Part shown: positions 35,458 to 42,209 of the stretch, piece after piece
Position numbering within the stretch: position 1 is the first letter of the stretch
How the letters are laid out: every line of letters starts with the position of its first letter
The notes under the pieces: model-generated
The model's database searches: none
What the model was told of the DNA's origin: nothing
The model's input: only the letters and a program-made list of their open reading frames with translations
Position numbers and translations under genes: made by a program
Source: an uncultured Clostridia bacterium
GTDB lineage: Bacteria; Bacillota; Clostridia; Lachnospirales; CAG-274
NCBI GenBank assembly: GCA_947585865.1
Contig: CANPXH010000002.1
Span: forward strand, 62,001-126,000
Direction: 5' to 3'
DNA: 64,000 nucleotides

Positions 35458-35486
35458 TTGCAAAAAATTAAGAAATATGTTATTAT
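35458..35486 (+). promoter_or_regulatory. Promoter of the mazG operon
   Basis: TTGCAA (35458-35463), 17 bp, TATTAT (35481-35486). Confidence 0.75.
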
Positions 35487-35635
35487 TGTGTGAGCACATA
35501 TAAGCTTCCTGCTTTTTGAAAGGCCGCAGGCAATGAGCATTCGGCGCAGGCAAAGCAGGGATATGATCTGTAAAATGCTCTGTATAAAGGCAGAAGAGAA
35601 GCGGAAGCTTTACCCGATAAGAAAGGAGATACGGT
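35487..35635 (+). promoter_or_regulatory. Potentially structured leader of mazG
   Basis: The roughly 140-base leader holds three perfect pairings: AAGCTTCC (35502-35509) with GGAAGCTT (35603-35610), CCTGCTTT (35508-35515) with AAAGCAGG (35552-35559), and GAGCATT (35535-35541) with AATGCTC (35574-35580). The last two cross, so they would form a pseudoknot or be alternatives. A possible 42-codon frame from ATG 35534 overlaps the mazG start. No known riboswitch is recognised. Confidence 0.4.
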
Positions 35636-36415
35636 ATGTCCGACAAATATACACTGGATGATCTCAAGGATGTGGTGCGTCGCCTTACGGCTGACGACGG
35701 CTGCCCATGGGATAGGATACAGACTCACGACACGCTGAAAAGATATCTTATAGAAGAGTGTTATGAGGTCATAGACGCAATAGACAACGAGGATAACGAA
35801 AATATGTGTGAAGAGCTTGGAGATGTGCTTTTTCAGATAGTGTTCCATTCCGAGCTTGCCGATAAGGAAAATGCCTTTGATATGTCCGATGTCATAGACG
35901 GCGTCACAAGAAAAATGATATCCAGACACCCTCACATTTTTTCAGACCAAGGCGAAAAGAGCATAAGCGAAATAAATGAAAGCTGGGAAAGTATAAAAAA
36001 AGAGGAAAAGGGTTATAAAAACAATATGGAAATACTTAGAAGTGTTCCCGCATCCCTGCCTGCTCTTATGAGATGTGAGAAAGTAGTTACAAAGGCATAC
36101 AAAAATAATATGGATAATGAGAGTTTAGAGGATATAGCACTAAGGATAGAAGAAAAGTCGAAGCTTATCAAAAACCTTGGTTCATACCAAAAAGAGGAAC
36201 AAGAGGAAATAATTGGAAATTTTTTGCTGGATTTAACAAAAATTTCACATTTTTCACGACTAAATGAAGAATTTTCCTTGACAAATGCTGTAAAAACGTA
36301 TATAAATAGATTTGAGGACATTGAAACGGCCCGCACAGCCGCCGGAGAGATCGATGAGGATACAGATCTCGAGGATGTAAAGGCTAATAAAATTAAAAAG
36401 GAGGAAATTCAATGA
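35636..36415 (+). CDS. mazG: Nucleoside triphosphate pyrophosphohydrolase MazG
   Basis: A 259-residue enzyme that hydrolyses (d)NTPs to monophosphates and PPi, removing abnormal nucleotides. The N-terminal MazG domain carries [19 protein letters not shown], followed by [14 protein letters not shown] and [14 protein letters not shown], the Glu/Asp metal ligands. A second, weaker MazG-like half follows. The AT-rich 3' third hides a consensus promoter for the next gene (36278-36306). Confidence 0.94.
   Translation: MSDKYTLDDLKDVVRRLTADDGCPWDRIQTHDTLKRYLIEECYEVIDAIDNEDNENMCEELGDVLFQIVFHSELADKENAFDMSDVIDGVTRKMISRHPHIFSDQGEKSISEINESWESIKKEEKGYKNNMEILRSVPASLPALMRCEKVVTKAYKNNMDNESLEDIALRIEEKSKLIKNLGSYQKEEQEEIIGNFLLDLTKISHFSRLNEEFSLTNAVKTYINRFEDIETARTAAGEIDEDTDLEDVKANKIKKEEIQ
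36278..36306 (+). promoter_or_regulatory. Promoter for hup inside mazG
   Basis: TTGACA (36278-36283), 17 bp, TATAAA (36301-36306), within the coding sequence of mazG about 105 bp before the hup ATG. It would give hup strong expression independent of mazG. Confidence 0.65.
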
Positions 36416-36690
36416 ACAAGACAGAATTAGTTGCCAGCATTGCTGAGAAGGCAGGCTTAAAGAAGACAGAGGCTGAGAAGGCTTTAAAGGCTTTCGAAGA
36501 GACAGTTACAGCTGCATTGGTTGCAGGTGACGAGGTTAGATTGGTAGGCTTTGGTACTTTTGCTGTTAAGGCAAGAGAAGCTCGTACAGGCGTTAACCCA
36601 CAGAAGCCGGGCGAAACTATCCAGATCGCTGCATCAAAGGCACCTAAGTTTAAGGCAGGCAAGGCTTTAAAGGATGCCGTTAATGCTTAA
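36412..36690 (+). CDS. hup: HU-family DNA-binding protein
   Basis: A 92-residue nucleoid protein that bends and compacts DNA as a dimer. It begins [20 protein letters not shown]; the DNA-binding arm [20 protein letters not shown] and C-terminal [13 protein letters not shown] match HU. The ATG overlaps the mazG stop (ATGA) behind AAGGAGG. Codon use is strongly biased to GTT, GCT, AAG and ATC and avoids ATA, unlike its neighbours, which fits very high expression. Confidence 0.97.
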   Translation: MNKTELVASIAEKAGLKKTEAEKALKAFEETVTAALVAGDEVRLVGFGTFAVKAREARTGVNPQKPGETIQIAASKAPKFKAGKALKDAVNA

Positions 36691-36700
36691 TCAATAAATC

Positions 36701-36727
36701 ACGGGGTCATCGACCCCGTCTTTTATT
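36701..36727 (+). terminator. Terminator of hup
   Basis: ACGGGGTC / GACCCCGT with a three-base loop, followed by CTTTTATT. Downstream rqcP-yabP genes would depend on read-through or another promoter. Confidence 0.88.
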
Positions 36728-36749
36728 GCGATTTTTAAGGAGAAGCTAT

Positions 36750-36989
36750 ATGAGATTGGACAAATTTTTGAAGGTTTCCAGAATAATAAAAAGAAGGACA
36801 GTTGCCAATGAGGCTTGCGACGGCGGAAGAGTGAGCGTAAACGGCAAGACCGCCAAGGCGGGGCTCGACGTAAAGCCGGGCGATATAATAGAGATAGCCT
36901 TCGGCAGCAACACTACAAGGATAGAGGTCCTTTCGGTGGCGGAAAGCATAAGGAAGGAAGACGCTCAGTCTATGTATAAAAGCCTTTGA
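36750..36989 (+). CDS. rqcP: RqcP, S4-domain ribosome quality control protein
   Basis: A 79-residue S4-domain protein (YlmH/Hsp15 relative, formerly YabO). MRLDKFLKVSRIIKRRTVAN and RVSVNGKTAKAGLDVKPGD are the RNA-binding S4 signature. In B. subtilis RqcP binds stalled 50S subunits with RqcH to add C-terminal Ala tails. I chose ATG 36750 because AAGGAG lies just upstream and the S4 domain starts there. Order hup-rqcP-yabP-yabQ-divIC is classic. Confidence 0.94.
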   Translation: MRLDKFLKVSRIIKRRTVANEACDGGRVSVNGKTAKAGLDVKPGDIIEIAFGSNTTRIEVLSVAESIRKEDAQSMYKSL

Positions 36990-37022
36990 TCCCTCATATA
37001 TTTTTATAGGGAGGGTGATGGC

Positions 37023-37295
37023 ATGGAGGAAAGGACTTCATCTAGGCATACGATCACATTGGACAAGAGAGAGAAGCTGTCTGCATCGGGAGTTACTGAT
37101 GTACTTAGCTTTGACGAAGAGAATATAGTCGCCCAAACGGATAAGGGTATGCTCGTTATACGAGGCAGCGATCTGCATATAAACAGCCTGGATCTGGATA
37201 AGGGAGAGCTGTCTGTCGATGGCAATGTCACATGCCTTTCCTATGAGGAGGAAAGCATGGGAGGCTCAGGATTTCTGAGAAGGCTGTTCAAATGA
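37023..37295 (+). CDS. yabP: Sporulation protein YabP
   Basis: A 90-residue protein of the YabP family (SpoIVA-independent sporulation protein). RHTITLDKREKLSASGVTDV, LVIRGSDLHINSLDLDKGEL and SYEEESMGGSGFLRRLF are the family pattern. It is made in the mother cell in B. subtilis and acts with YabQ in cortex formation. It follows rqcP with GGAGGGTGA before the ATG; its stop overlaps the yabQ ATG. Confidence 0.92.
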   Translation: MEERTSSRHTITLDKREKLSASGVTDVLSFDEENIVAQTDKGMLVIRGSDLHINSLDLDKGELSVDGNVTCLSYEEESMGGSGFLRRLFK

Positions 37296-37726
37296 TATTG
37301 TCAATGACATTTCAGTGCAGACTTTTTTTATTGGCCGTGGCAATGGGCATTGCCGGAGGCTTTGTCTACACATTTATAATATCGGCGGTATTGCTGACGG
37401 GTAAAAGGATGTTAAAGCAAATATGCGATGTTTTGTTTTGGCTGATGTATGCTCTTGGCGTATTTTTGGTGATGCTGCCGGTGAACTGCGGCGAGATACG
37501 GCCGTTTTCAATACTTGGCATATTTGTGGGATTTATAATATTTCACGGAATATTTGGGGAATATGTACTGAAAATAACGAATATCGTATACAAAGCGTGC
37601 TTACGGATCATTTCGGTTTTGACGGAGATCGTGCTTACGCCGATCAATATTTTATTGTTTCCCGTAAAAAAAATAATATTTTATTTAAAAAAAGCTTGCA
37701 AAAATGTAAAAAATATGAGAAAATGA
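37292..37726 (+). CDS. yabQ: Spore cortex membrane protein YabQ
   Basis: A 144-residue membrane protein with about four hydrophobic segments, starting MILSMTFQCRLFLLAVAMGI. The family feature is an N-terminal polytopic region and a Lys-rich tail (KKIIFYLKKACKNVKNMRK). YabQ is needed for the spore cortex and locates to the forespore membrane. Translational coupling with yabP by ATGA overlap. Confidence 0.9.
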   Translation: MILSMTFQCRLFLLAVAMGIAGGFVYTFIISAVLLTGKRMLKQICDVLFWLMYALGVFLVMLPVNCGEIRPFSILGIFVGFIIFHGIFGEYVLKITNIVYKACLRIISVLTEIVLTPINILLFPVKKIIFYLKKACKNVKNMRK

Positions 37727-37779
37727 CTGTATGATACATAAGTATCGGCAAATTTTCAAAGAAAGGGAGGCGGCTTACA

Positions 37780-38148
37780 TTGCAATCATCAGGCAAGGTC
37801 GGCAAGGCAAATTTGGTATATTCTGTCATAATGGTCATAATAACGCTTATTTTTGTTGCCGCACTCTTTCATCAATACAGTATAAGACAAAATCTCATAA
37901 ATGCTCAGATAGATATGGAGATCAGCCTTACAAAGGCAAGCGCCGAGGGAGCCGCTCTCAAGAAGGAATTCAATAATCAGAGTTCGCCTGAGTTTATTGA
38001 AAAGGTCGCAAGGGAAAAGCTCAACATGGTAAGACCCAACGAGATAGTTTTTATCGACGAAAACACCCCTGAGGGTAAGCAGCTCCTTAAGGCAAACGAG
38101 GCTGAGAATATGGCCGAGCAAAACGAACAGAATACGGATAAGCAATAA
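37780..38148 (+). CDS. divIC: DivIC/FtsL-type septum protein
   Basis: A 122-residue bitopic membrane protein. A short basic N-terminus, one membrane helix (NLVYSVIMVIITLIFVAALF) and an extracellular coiled coil (about 45-85) leading to the family end motif EKVAREKLNMVRPNEIVFID. DivIC works with DivIB and FtsL to drive septal wall synthesis. It appears to start with TTG (37780) behind AAAGGGAGG; no ATG fits the helix. It closes the hup-yab operon. Confidence 0.88.
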   Translation: MQSSGKVGKANLVYSVIMVIITLIFVAALFHQYSIRQNLINAQIDMEISLTKASAEGAALKKEFNNQSSPEFIEKVAREKLNMVRPNEIVFIDENTPEGKQLLKANEAENMAEQNEQNTDKQ

Positions 38149-38152
38149 TTTC

Positions 38153-38436
38153 GGACTGCATACCTGCAGTCCTTTGTTGCGTGTCGATAAAATCGACACG
38201 CTTGAAAGAAATGCTAACATTTCTTTCAGTTGAATTAAGGTAGGAACCAGCCGTGTTTTCCGCAATTTAGGCACAAGTGCCTAAATTACAGAAAAGTTCC
38301 TGTCCTCAGGCGGGCAAAGCTCGCCTTGCGGATTATAGTCTGCGACGCTTTTTTGCAAACTGTTCTTTACTTAAAATTCATATTTTCTGTCAAAATATTG
38401 TTTTTCGACAGTTCGAGGACTGCATACCTGCAGTCC
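38153..38436 (+). repeat. Structured repeat element, copy A (284 bp)
   Basis: Non-coding element with a partner at 58512-58797 in reverse orientation. Order: hairpin GGACTGCATACCTGCAGTCC (38153-38172); stem GCGTGTCGAT/ATCGACACGC (38179-38201); stem GAAAGAAATG/CATTTCTTTC (38204-38227); a large hairpin GGAAC..GTTCC (38243-38300) with inner stem AATTTAGGCAC/GTGCCTAAATT; a variable stem (38308-38326); GGATTATAGTCTGCGACGC and a T-run; an A/T-rich part; and a second, identical copy of the first hairpin (38417-38436). The region 38179-38306 matches the partner at about 95% by hand alignment. Either terminal hairpin followed by TTT could terminate divIC. No reading frame of note. Confidence 0.9.
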
Positions 38437-38466
38437 TTTCTATATGGGCGGGAAATGTTTTTTAGG

Positions 38467-38495
38467 TTGCATTTTACGGTATACTTTGATACAAT
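38467..38495 (+). promoter_or_regulatory. Promoter of the isomerase-glycosylase-nadD operon
   Basis: TTGCAT (38467-38472), 17 bp, TACAAT (38490-38495), just downstream of the repeat element. Confidence 0.75.
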
Positions 38496-38535
38496 AATAT
38501 TAACAAAATTTTATTTTATCAAAGAGGTGGTAAAT

Positions 38536-39378
38536 ATGGCATTCGGAATGAGAGGACACGATCTGGGCGGTAAGCAGAGATTTGAAGAATTTTTGGCAAA
38601 GGTAAAGGAGCACAATATAAACTTGGTGCAGCTTGCTTTCCAAAAGTCTATTACGGATATAGACTTTACCGTGGGAAATTATAATCCGGGTCTAGGATAT
38701 TACATAGGCAGAAAGCTAAATGAAAATAATATACATGTGGCGGTGCTGGGCTGCTACATCAATCCCACGAACCCTGTGGAGGAAAAGAGAGCTGCGGCTG
38801 TGAAGAAATTTATAGAGCACCTTAAGTATGCAAAGGCTATAGGTGCGGATATGGTAGGCACAGAGACAGGCAGGCTTGACGAGAACTTTAAGATAGTACC
38901 GCAGACCTATACGGAAACGTGCTATCAGCTTCTTTTAAAGTCTATGCGGGAGATAGTGTCTGCGGCGGAAAAGCTTGGAGTAACAGTGGGCGTTGAAGGC
39001 GTTGCAACGCATACTCTTTATTCGCCGGAAATGATGCAGAGATTTTTGAACGACATAGATTCGCCTAACGTAGAGGTGATACTGGATCCCGTAAATCTTT
39101 TGGACAGGAACAACTATAAGGATCAGGAAGCGGTGATCGCCAAGGCATTTAAATATTATGGCGACAGGATATCCGTAATGCACATAAAGGACTTTAAGCT
39201 CGATGAAAACGGCGATGTGGCCTTTGAGCAGGTGGGAGAAGGGCTTTTCAATTATGCTCCTTTATTCAGGCAGCTCAAGCAGACAAAGCCTTATATAACG
39301 ATGCTTATAGAAAATTCCAACGAAAGCAGATACCACAGCGACTGCGAGTATTTACAAAGGATATATGACGAGGCTTAA
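38536..39378 (+). CDS. Sugar phosphate isomerase/epimerase-like TIM barrel
   Basis: A 280-residue xylose isomerase-like TIM-barrel protein (AP endonuclease 2 superfamily). Candidate metal ligands are Glu in VGVEGVATHT, Asp in VILDPVNLLD, His/Asp in VMHIKDFKL and Glu in TMLIENSNESR, the usual divalent-metal set. Most relatives isomerise sugars or inositols; the same fold includes endonuclease IV. It starts behind AGAGGTGG and overlaps the next gene, a DNA glycosylase, by 14 bases. Substrate unknown; a repair role is only a contextual idea. Confidence 0.82.
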   Translation: MAFGMRGHDLGGKQRFEEFLAKVKEHNINLVQLAFQKSITDIDFTVGNYNPGLGYYIGRKLNENNIHVAVLGCYINPTNPVEEKRAAAVKKFIEHLKYAKAIGADMVGTETGRLDENFKIVPQTYTETCYQLLLKSMREIVSAAEKLGVTVGVEGVATHTLYSPEMMQRFLNDIDSPNVEVILDPVNLLDRNNYKDQEAVIAKAFKYYGDRISVMHIKDFKLDENGDVAFEQVGEGLFNYAPLFRQLKQTKPYITMLIENSNESRYHSDCEYLQRIYDEA

Positions 39379-39946
39379 TAATGATTTTTATTTAAGAGAT
39401 ACGCTGACTGTAGCTCGTGAGCTTTTGGGAAAATATATAGTGCGGGAGATCGATGGGCATAAGCTTACAGCCATGATAACCGAAACGGAAGCCTATATAG
39501 GAGCCGTAGACAAGGCGTGCCATGCCTATAACTACAGGAAAACAGAGAGAACGGCAACCCTTTTCAACAAAGGCGGGTGCAGCTATATATACCTTATATA
39601 CGGTATGTACAACTGCTTCAACGTAGTCACGGACAGAGAGGGAGAGCCTTGCGCCGTGCTCATAAGAGGCGCCGAGCCTGTGTATGATATGGAATATATG
39701 TCAATGCTCAGATACGGCAAGCCGTATTCAAAGCTTACCAAATACCAGCTTGCCAATTTTTGCAACGGGCCGGGCAAGCTCTGCAAGGCTCTTGCCATAG
39801 ACAGAAAACTCAATAATACGCTTCTTGACAGGCCTCCCTTGTATATTAAGGAAGGTGTGGATATAGAAAAATACAATACAGGCAAGCGCATAAATATCGA
39901 CTATGCCGAGGAAGCGGCGGACTTTCCATGGAGATTTTATTTATGA
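39365..39946 (+). CDS. mpg: DNA-3-methyladenine glycosylase (AAG/MPG type)
   Basis: A 193-residue base-excision enzyme that removes alkylated and deaminated purines. It begins FYLRDTLTVARELLGKYIVR; the catalytic Glu is in ITETEAYIGAVDKACHAYN and the intercalating Tyr region is YLIYGMYNCFNVV. CNGPGKLCKAL is the second block. Length fits bacterial AAG (about 190-210). Overlaps both neighbours, so translation of the four-gene set is probably coupled. Confidence 0.94.
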   Translation: MTRLNNDFYLRDTLTVARELLGKYIVREIDGHKLTAMITETEAYIGAVDKACHAYNYRKTERTATLFNKGGCSYIYLIYGMYNCFNVVTDREGEPCAVLIRGAEPVYDMEYMSMLRYGKPYSKLTKYQLANFCNGPGKLCKALAIDRKLNNTLLDRPPLYIKEGVDIEKYNTGKRINIDYAEEAADFPWRFYL

Positions 39947-41163
39947 AAGAGTTGGCTCAATATAAGGATTACAAAAGAATAGCCGTAATGGGCGGAAGCT
40001 TCAATCCCATACACAACGGACATCTTGTGGCGGCGGAGGTCGTAAGGCAGGAATTCGGCATCGAAAGAGTGATATTTATACCTACGGGAAATGCGTCTCA
40101 TAAGAAAAGCGATCCTATGTACAATGAGCACAGATACCTTATGACGGTACTGGCTACCGCTGCCAATCCCAATTTTGAAGTTTCCCGCATGGAGATAGAC
40201 AGGGCAGGCAAAAGCTACACGATAGATACCATAGGGGAATTGCGGAAGCAATGTGACGATGACTGTGAAATATATTTTATAACAGGCGCCGATGCAATAG
40301 ATGAGATACTGACATGGAAGGATCCCGAAAAGCTTCTGTCCATGTGTAGGTTTGTGGCGGTAACAAGGCCGGGCTACGACAAGACAAGACTTAAGGCCAC
40401 TATAGATACTATCAATACAAAATACAAGGGCAATGTAGAATTTTTGGAGATACCCGCTCTTTCAATATCATCTACAGATGTAAGGAACAGAGTGGCTGTC
40501 GGCAAGACGATCAAATATATAGTGCCTGAGCCTGTGGAAAGCTATATACTTAAATTTGGATTATACGGCGGAAGGCCTTCTGCGCTCAAAACAGATGATA
40601 TAAATAAAAAGCTCCTTGCCGTGCTTACACCAAAGCGTTTCAAGCACACTAGAGGAGTGGCGCAGGAGGCGGTAAGGCTTGCAAAAAGGTACGGTGCGGA
40701 CACGGAAAAGGCATATATAGCAGGGCTTTTGCACGACTGCGCCAAGTGCTATACGGATAAAGAAAAGATCGCCCTGTGCGAGAAGTATAATGTTCCTTTA
40801 GACGATATACTTTTTAAGCAGCCGGATCTTGTTCACAGCTTCTTGGGAGCGGCATTGGCAAAGGCGGAATACGGCATTGAGGATGAGGATATAATAAATG
40901 CCATAGCCTATCATACCACAGGCAGGAAGGATATGTCGCTGCTTGAAAAGATAATATATATAGCCGATTATATAGAGCCTAACAGAGAGGCATTTGACGG
41001 CCTTGAGGAAATAAGAAAGCTTGCCTATGAGGATATAGACAAGGCTGTGGAATTTTCGCTGGAAAATACCATAGGCTATAATGTAAATAAAAAAAGGATA
41101 ATACATCCGCTGAGCATGGAGGCTTTGGAATACTACAGGGAGGGAAATAATGAAAAACAATAA
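39943..41163 (+). CDS. nadD: NadD-YqeK fusion: nicotinate-nucleotide adenylyltransferase plus HD hydrolase
   Basis: A 406-residue fusion. Residues 1-200 are NadD (GGSFNPIHNGHLVAAE; SISSTDVRNRVAVGK), which makes deamido-NAD from NaMN and ATP. Residues 210-406 are a YqeK-type HD domain (HTRGVAQEAVRLAKRYG; AGLLHDCAKCY; HSFLGAALAK; IIYIADYIEPNR) that in relatives cleaves Ap4A symmetrically. The genes are separate in B. subtilis. I chose ATG 39943 because GGAG is placed ideally before it and it overlaps the mpg stop as ATGA; ATG 39928 is the alternative. rsfS follows, as in other Firmicutes. Confidence 0.93.
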   Translation: MKELAQYKDYKRIAVMGGSFNPIHNGHLVAAEVVRQEFGIERVIFIPTGNASHKKSDPMYNEHRYLMTVLATAANPNFEVSRMEIDRAGKSYTIDTIGELRKQCDDDCEIYFITGADAIDEILTWKDPEKLLSMCRFVAVTRPGYDKTRLKATIDTINTKYKGNVEFLEIPALSISSTDVRNRVAVGKTIKYIVPEPVESYILKFGLYGGRPSALKTDDINKKLLAVLTPKRFKHTRGVAQEAVRLAKRYGADTEKAYIAGLLHDCAKCYTDKEKIALCEKYNVPLDDILFKQPDLVHSFLGAALAKAEYGIEDEDIINAIAYHTTGRKDMSLLEKIIYIADYIEPNREAFDGLEEIRKLAYEDIDKAVEFSLENTIGYNVNKKRIIHPLSMEALEYYREGNNEKQ

Positions 41164-41518
41164 GAATTCTTTAGAGGGCGCAAAAATAGCATATGCCGCT
41201 CTTGACGACAAGCTGGCAATAGATATAAAGGTGCTTGATATAAGCAAGATATCTACACTTGCGGATTATTTTGTAATAGCAAGCGGCTCCAATACGAATC
41301 AGCTCAAGGCCATGGCTGATGAGGTGGATGAAAAGCTTTATAAGGCCGGCTATGTGCTCAAGCACACCGAGGGTATGCAGAATCATAACAAAAGCTGGGT
41401 GCTTATGGATTTTGGAGATATAGTTGTGCATTTGTTCAATAAGGAAGACAGAGAGTTTTATGACCTTGAAAGAATATGGGGAGACGCCAAAATACTTTCC
41501 GAAGACGAACTGAAATAA
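41150..41518 (+). CDS. rsfS: Ribosome silencing factor RsfS
   Basis: A 122-residue protein that binds L14 and blocks subunit joining under starvation. ADYFVIASGSNTNQLKAMAD, EGMQNHNKSWVLMDFGDIVV and HLFNKEDREFYDLERIWGDA are the family signatures. It overlaps the nadD-yqeK end by 14 bases behind GGGAGGG, as expected for the nadD-yqeK-rsfS order. Confidence 0.96.
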   Translation: MKNNKNSLEGAKIAYAALDDKLAIDIKVLDISKISTLADYFVIASGSNTNQLKAMADEVDEKLYKAGYVLKHTEGMQNHNKSWVLMDFGDIVVHLFNKEDREFYDLERIWGDAKILSEDELK

Positions 41519-41840
41519 AGGGCTGCCGCCGGTATGCCTATAATGCTTGTGTTTGGCATAATTTATGGGTTTTTGCGTAAGGCGGGCGATATCGGCTCAT
41601 AATATGATCCGTTAGGCACAGGCAGTGATATTGTATAAAAATATTTTTCGATACCGTAGGCATATAAAAAATATATATAAGGGGCTGTTTAAAAAGCAGA
41701 ATATAACGGTGCTTTTTTGACAGCCTTTATTTTTTGAGCCTTTACCAATTTTATAAAAAAATGTCATATTTTGGAATGCAAATTAACTATTTAAAATTTT
41801 AATCAACCAATAGAATAACGAATTTATGTTACACTAAAAT
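41519..41840. other. Intergenic region between rsfS and the XRE gene
   Basis: No gene found. A weak hairpin TATGCC/GGCATA lies near 41533-41560 and a strong nested terminator at 41679-41735. The rest is AT-rich; no riboswitch or tRNA is recognised. Confidence 0.5.
41679..41735 (+). terminator. Nested terminator downstream of rsfS
   Basis: GGCTGT outer and AAAAAGCA inner arms pair with TGCTTTTTT and ACAGCC, followed by TTTATTTTTT. Confidence 0.75.
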
Positions 41841-41856
41841 AAAAGGAGGCTTTTTG

Positions 41857-42138
41857 ATGGTTGATTTAGGCGCAAGATTAAAAATGCTGCGTATCAAAAA
41901 TAATATGACACAGGCTCAGCTTGCAAAGAAGCTGGGGCTGACCAAATCCGTCATAAGTGCTTATGAAACAGGTTTAAGACTTCCTTCCTACGATGTCCTT
42001 ATTAGTATTATAAGACTATTTAAGGTTTCGGCGGATTATATGCTTGGAATAGAAAGCAGGAGCGGTATTGACGTATCGGGGCTCACAGAGGAGGAAATAT
42101 CGGCTCTTGCTAATCTTATAAAGACTATGAAAAAATAA
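41857..42138 (+). CDS. XRE-family helix-turn-helix regulator
   Basis: A 93-residue DNA-binding protein. Residues 5-60 are a Cro/C1-type helix-turn-helix (LKMLRIKNNMTQAQLAKKLG, VISAYETGLRLPSYD). The remaining residues form a short tail (LTEEEISALANLI) that may mediate dimer contact. The ATG is behind AAAAGGAGG. Targets unknown; the adjacent CotS-like gene with its unusual inverted repeat is a candidate. Confidence 0.88.
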   Translation: MVDLGARLKMLRIKNNMTQAQLAKKLGLTKSVISAYETGLRLPSYDVLISIIRLFKVSADYMLGIESRSGIDVSGLTEEEISALANLIKTMKK

Positions 42139-42163
42139 TGTCCTCGGCCTCTTTAACTGTAAT

Positions 42164-42209
42164 AACGATCCCCTTCTCGGCATAGAATTTATGAGAGGAG
42201 GGGATCGTT
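42164..42209 (+). promoter_or_regulatory. Hairpin hiding the ribosome binding site of the CotS-like gene
   Basis: AACGATCCCCTTCTC (42164-42177) pairs with GAGAGGAGGGGATCGTT (42193-42209). The right arm contains the whole GAGGAGGGG ribosome binding site and touches the ATG. Absence of a T-run argues against a terminator. It may control translation, or serve as a protein operator. Confidence 0.65.

Noticed and set aside
38153-38436. Repeat element as an insertion sequence or CRISPR array
   Set aside because: No transposase, no regular repeat-spacer pattern, and different end sequences in each copy.
38277-38465. 62-residue frame across repeat copy A
   Set aside because: It covers the hairpins and is not kept in copy B, so it is not a gene.
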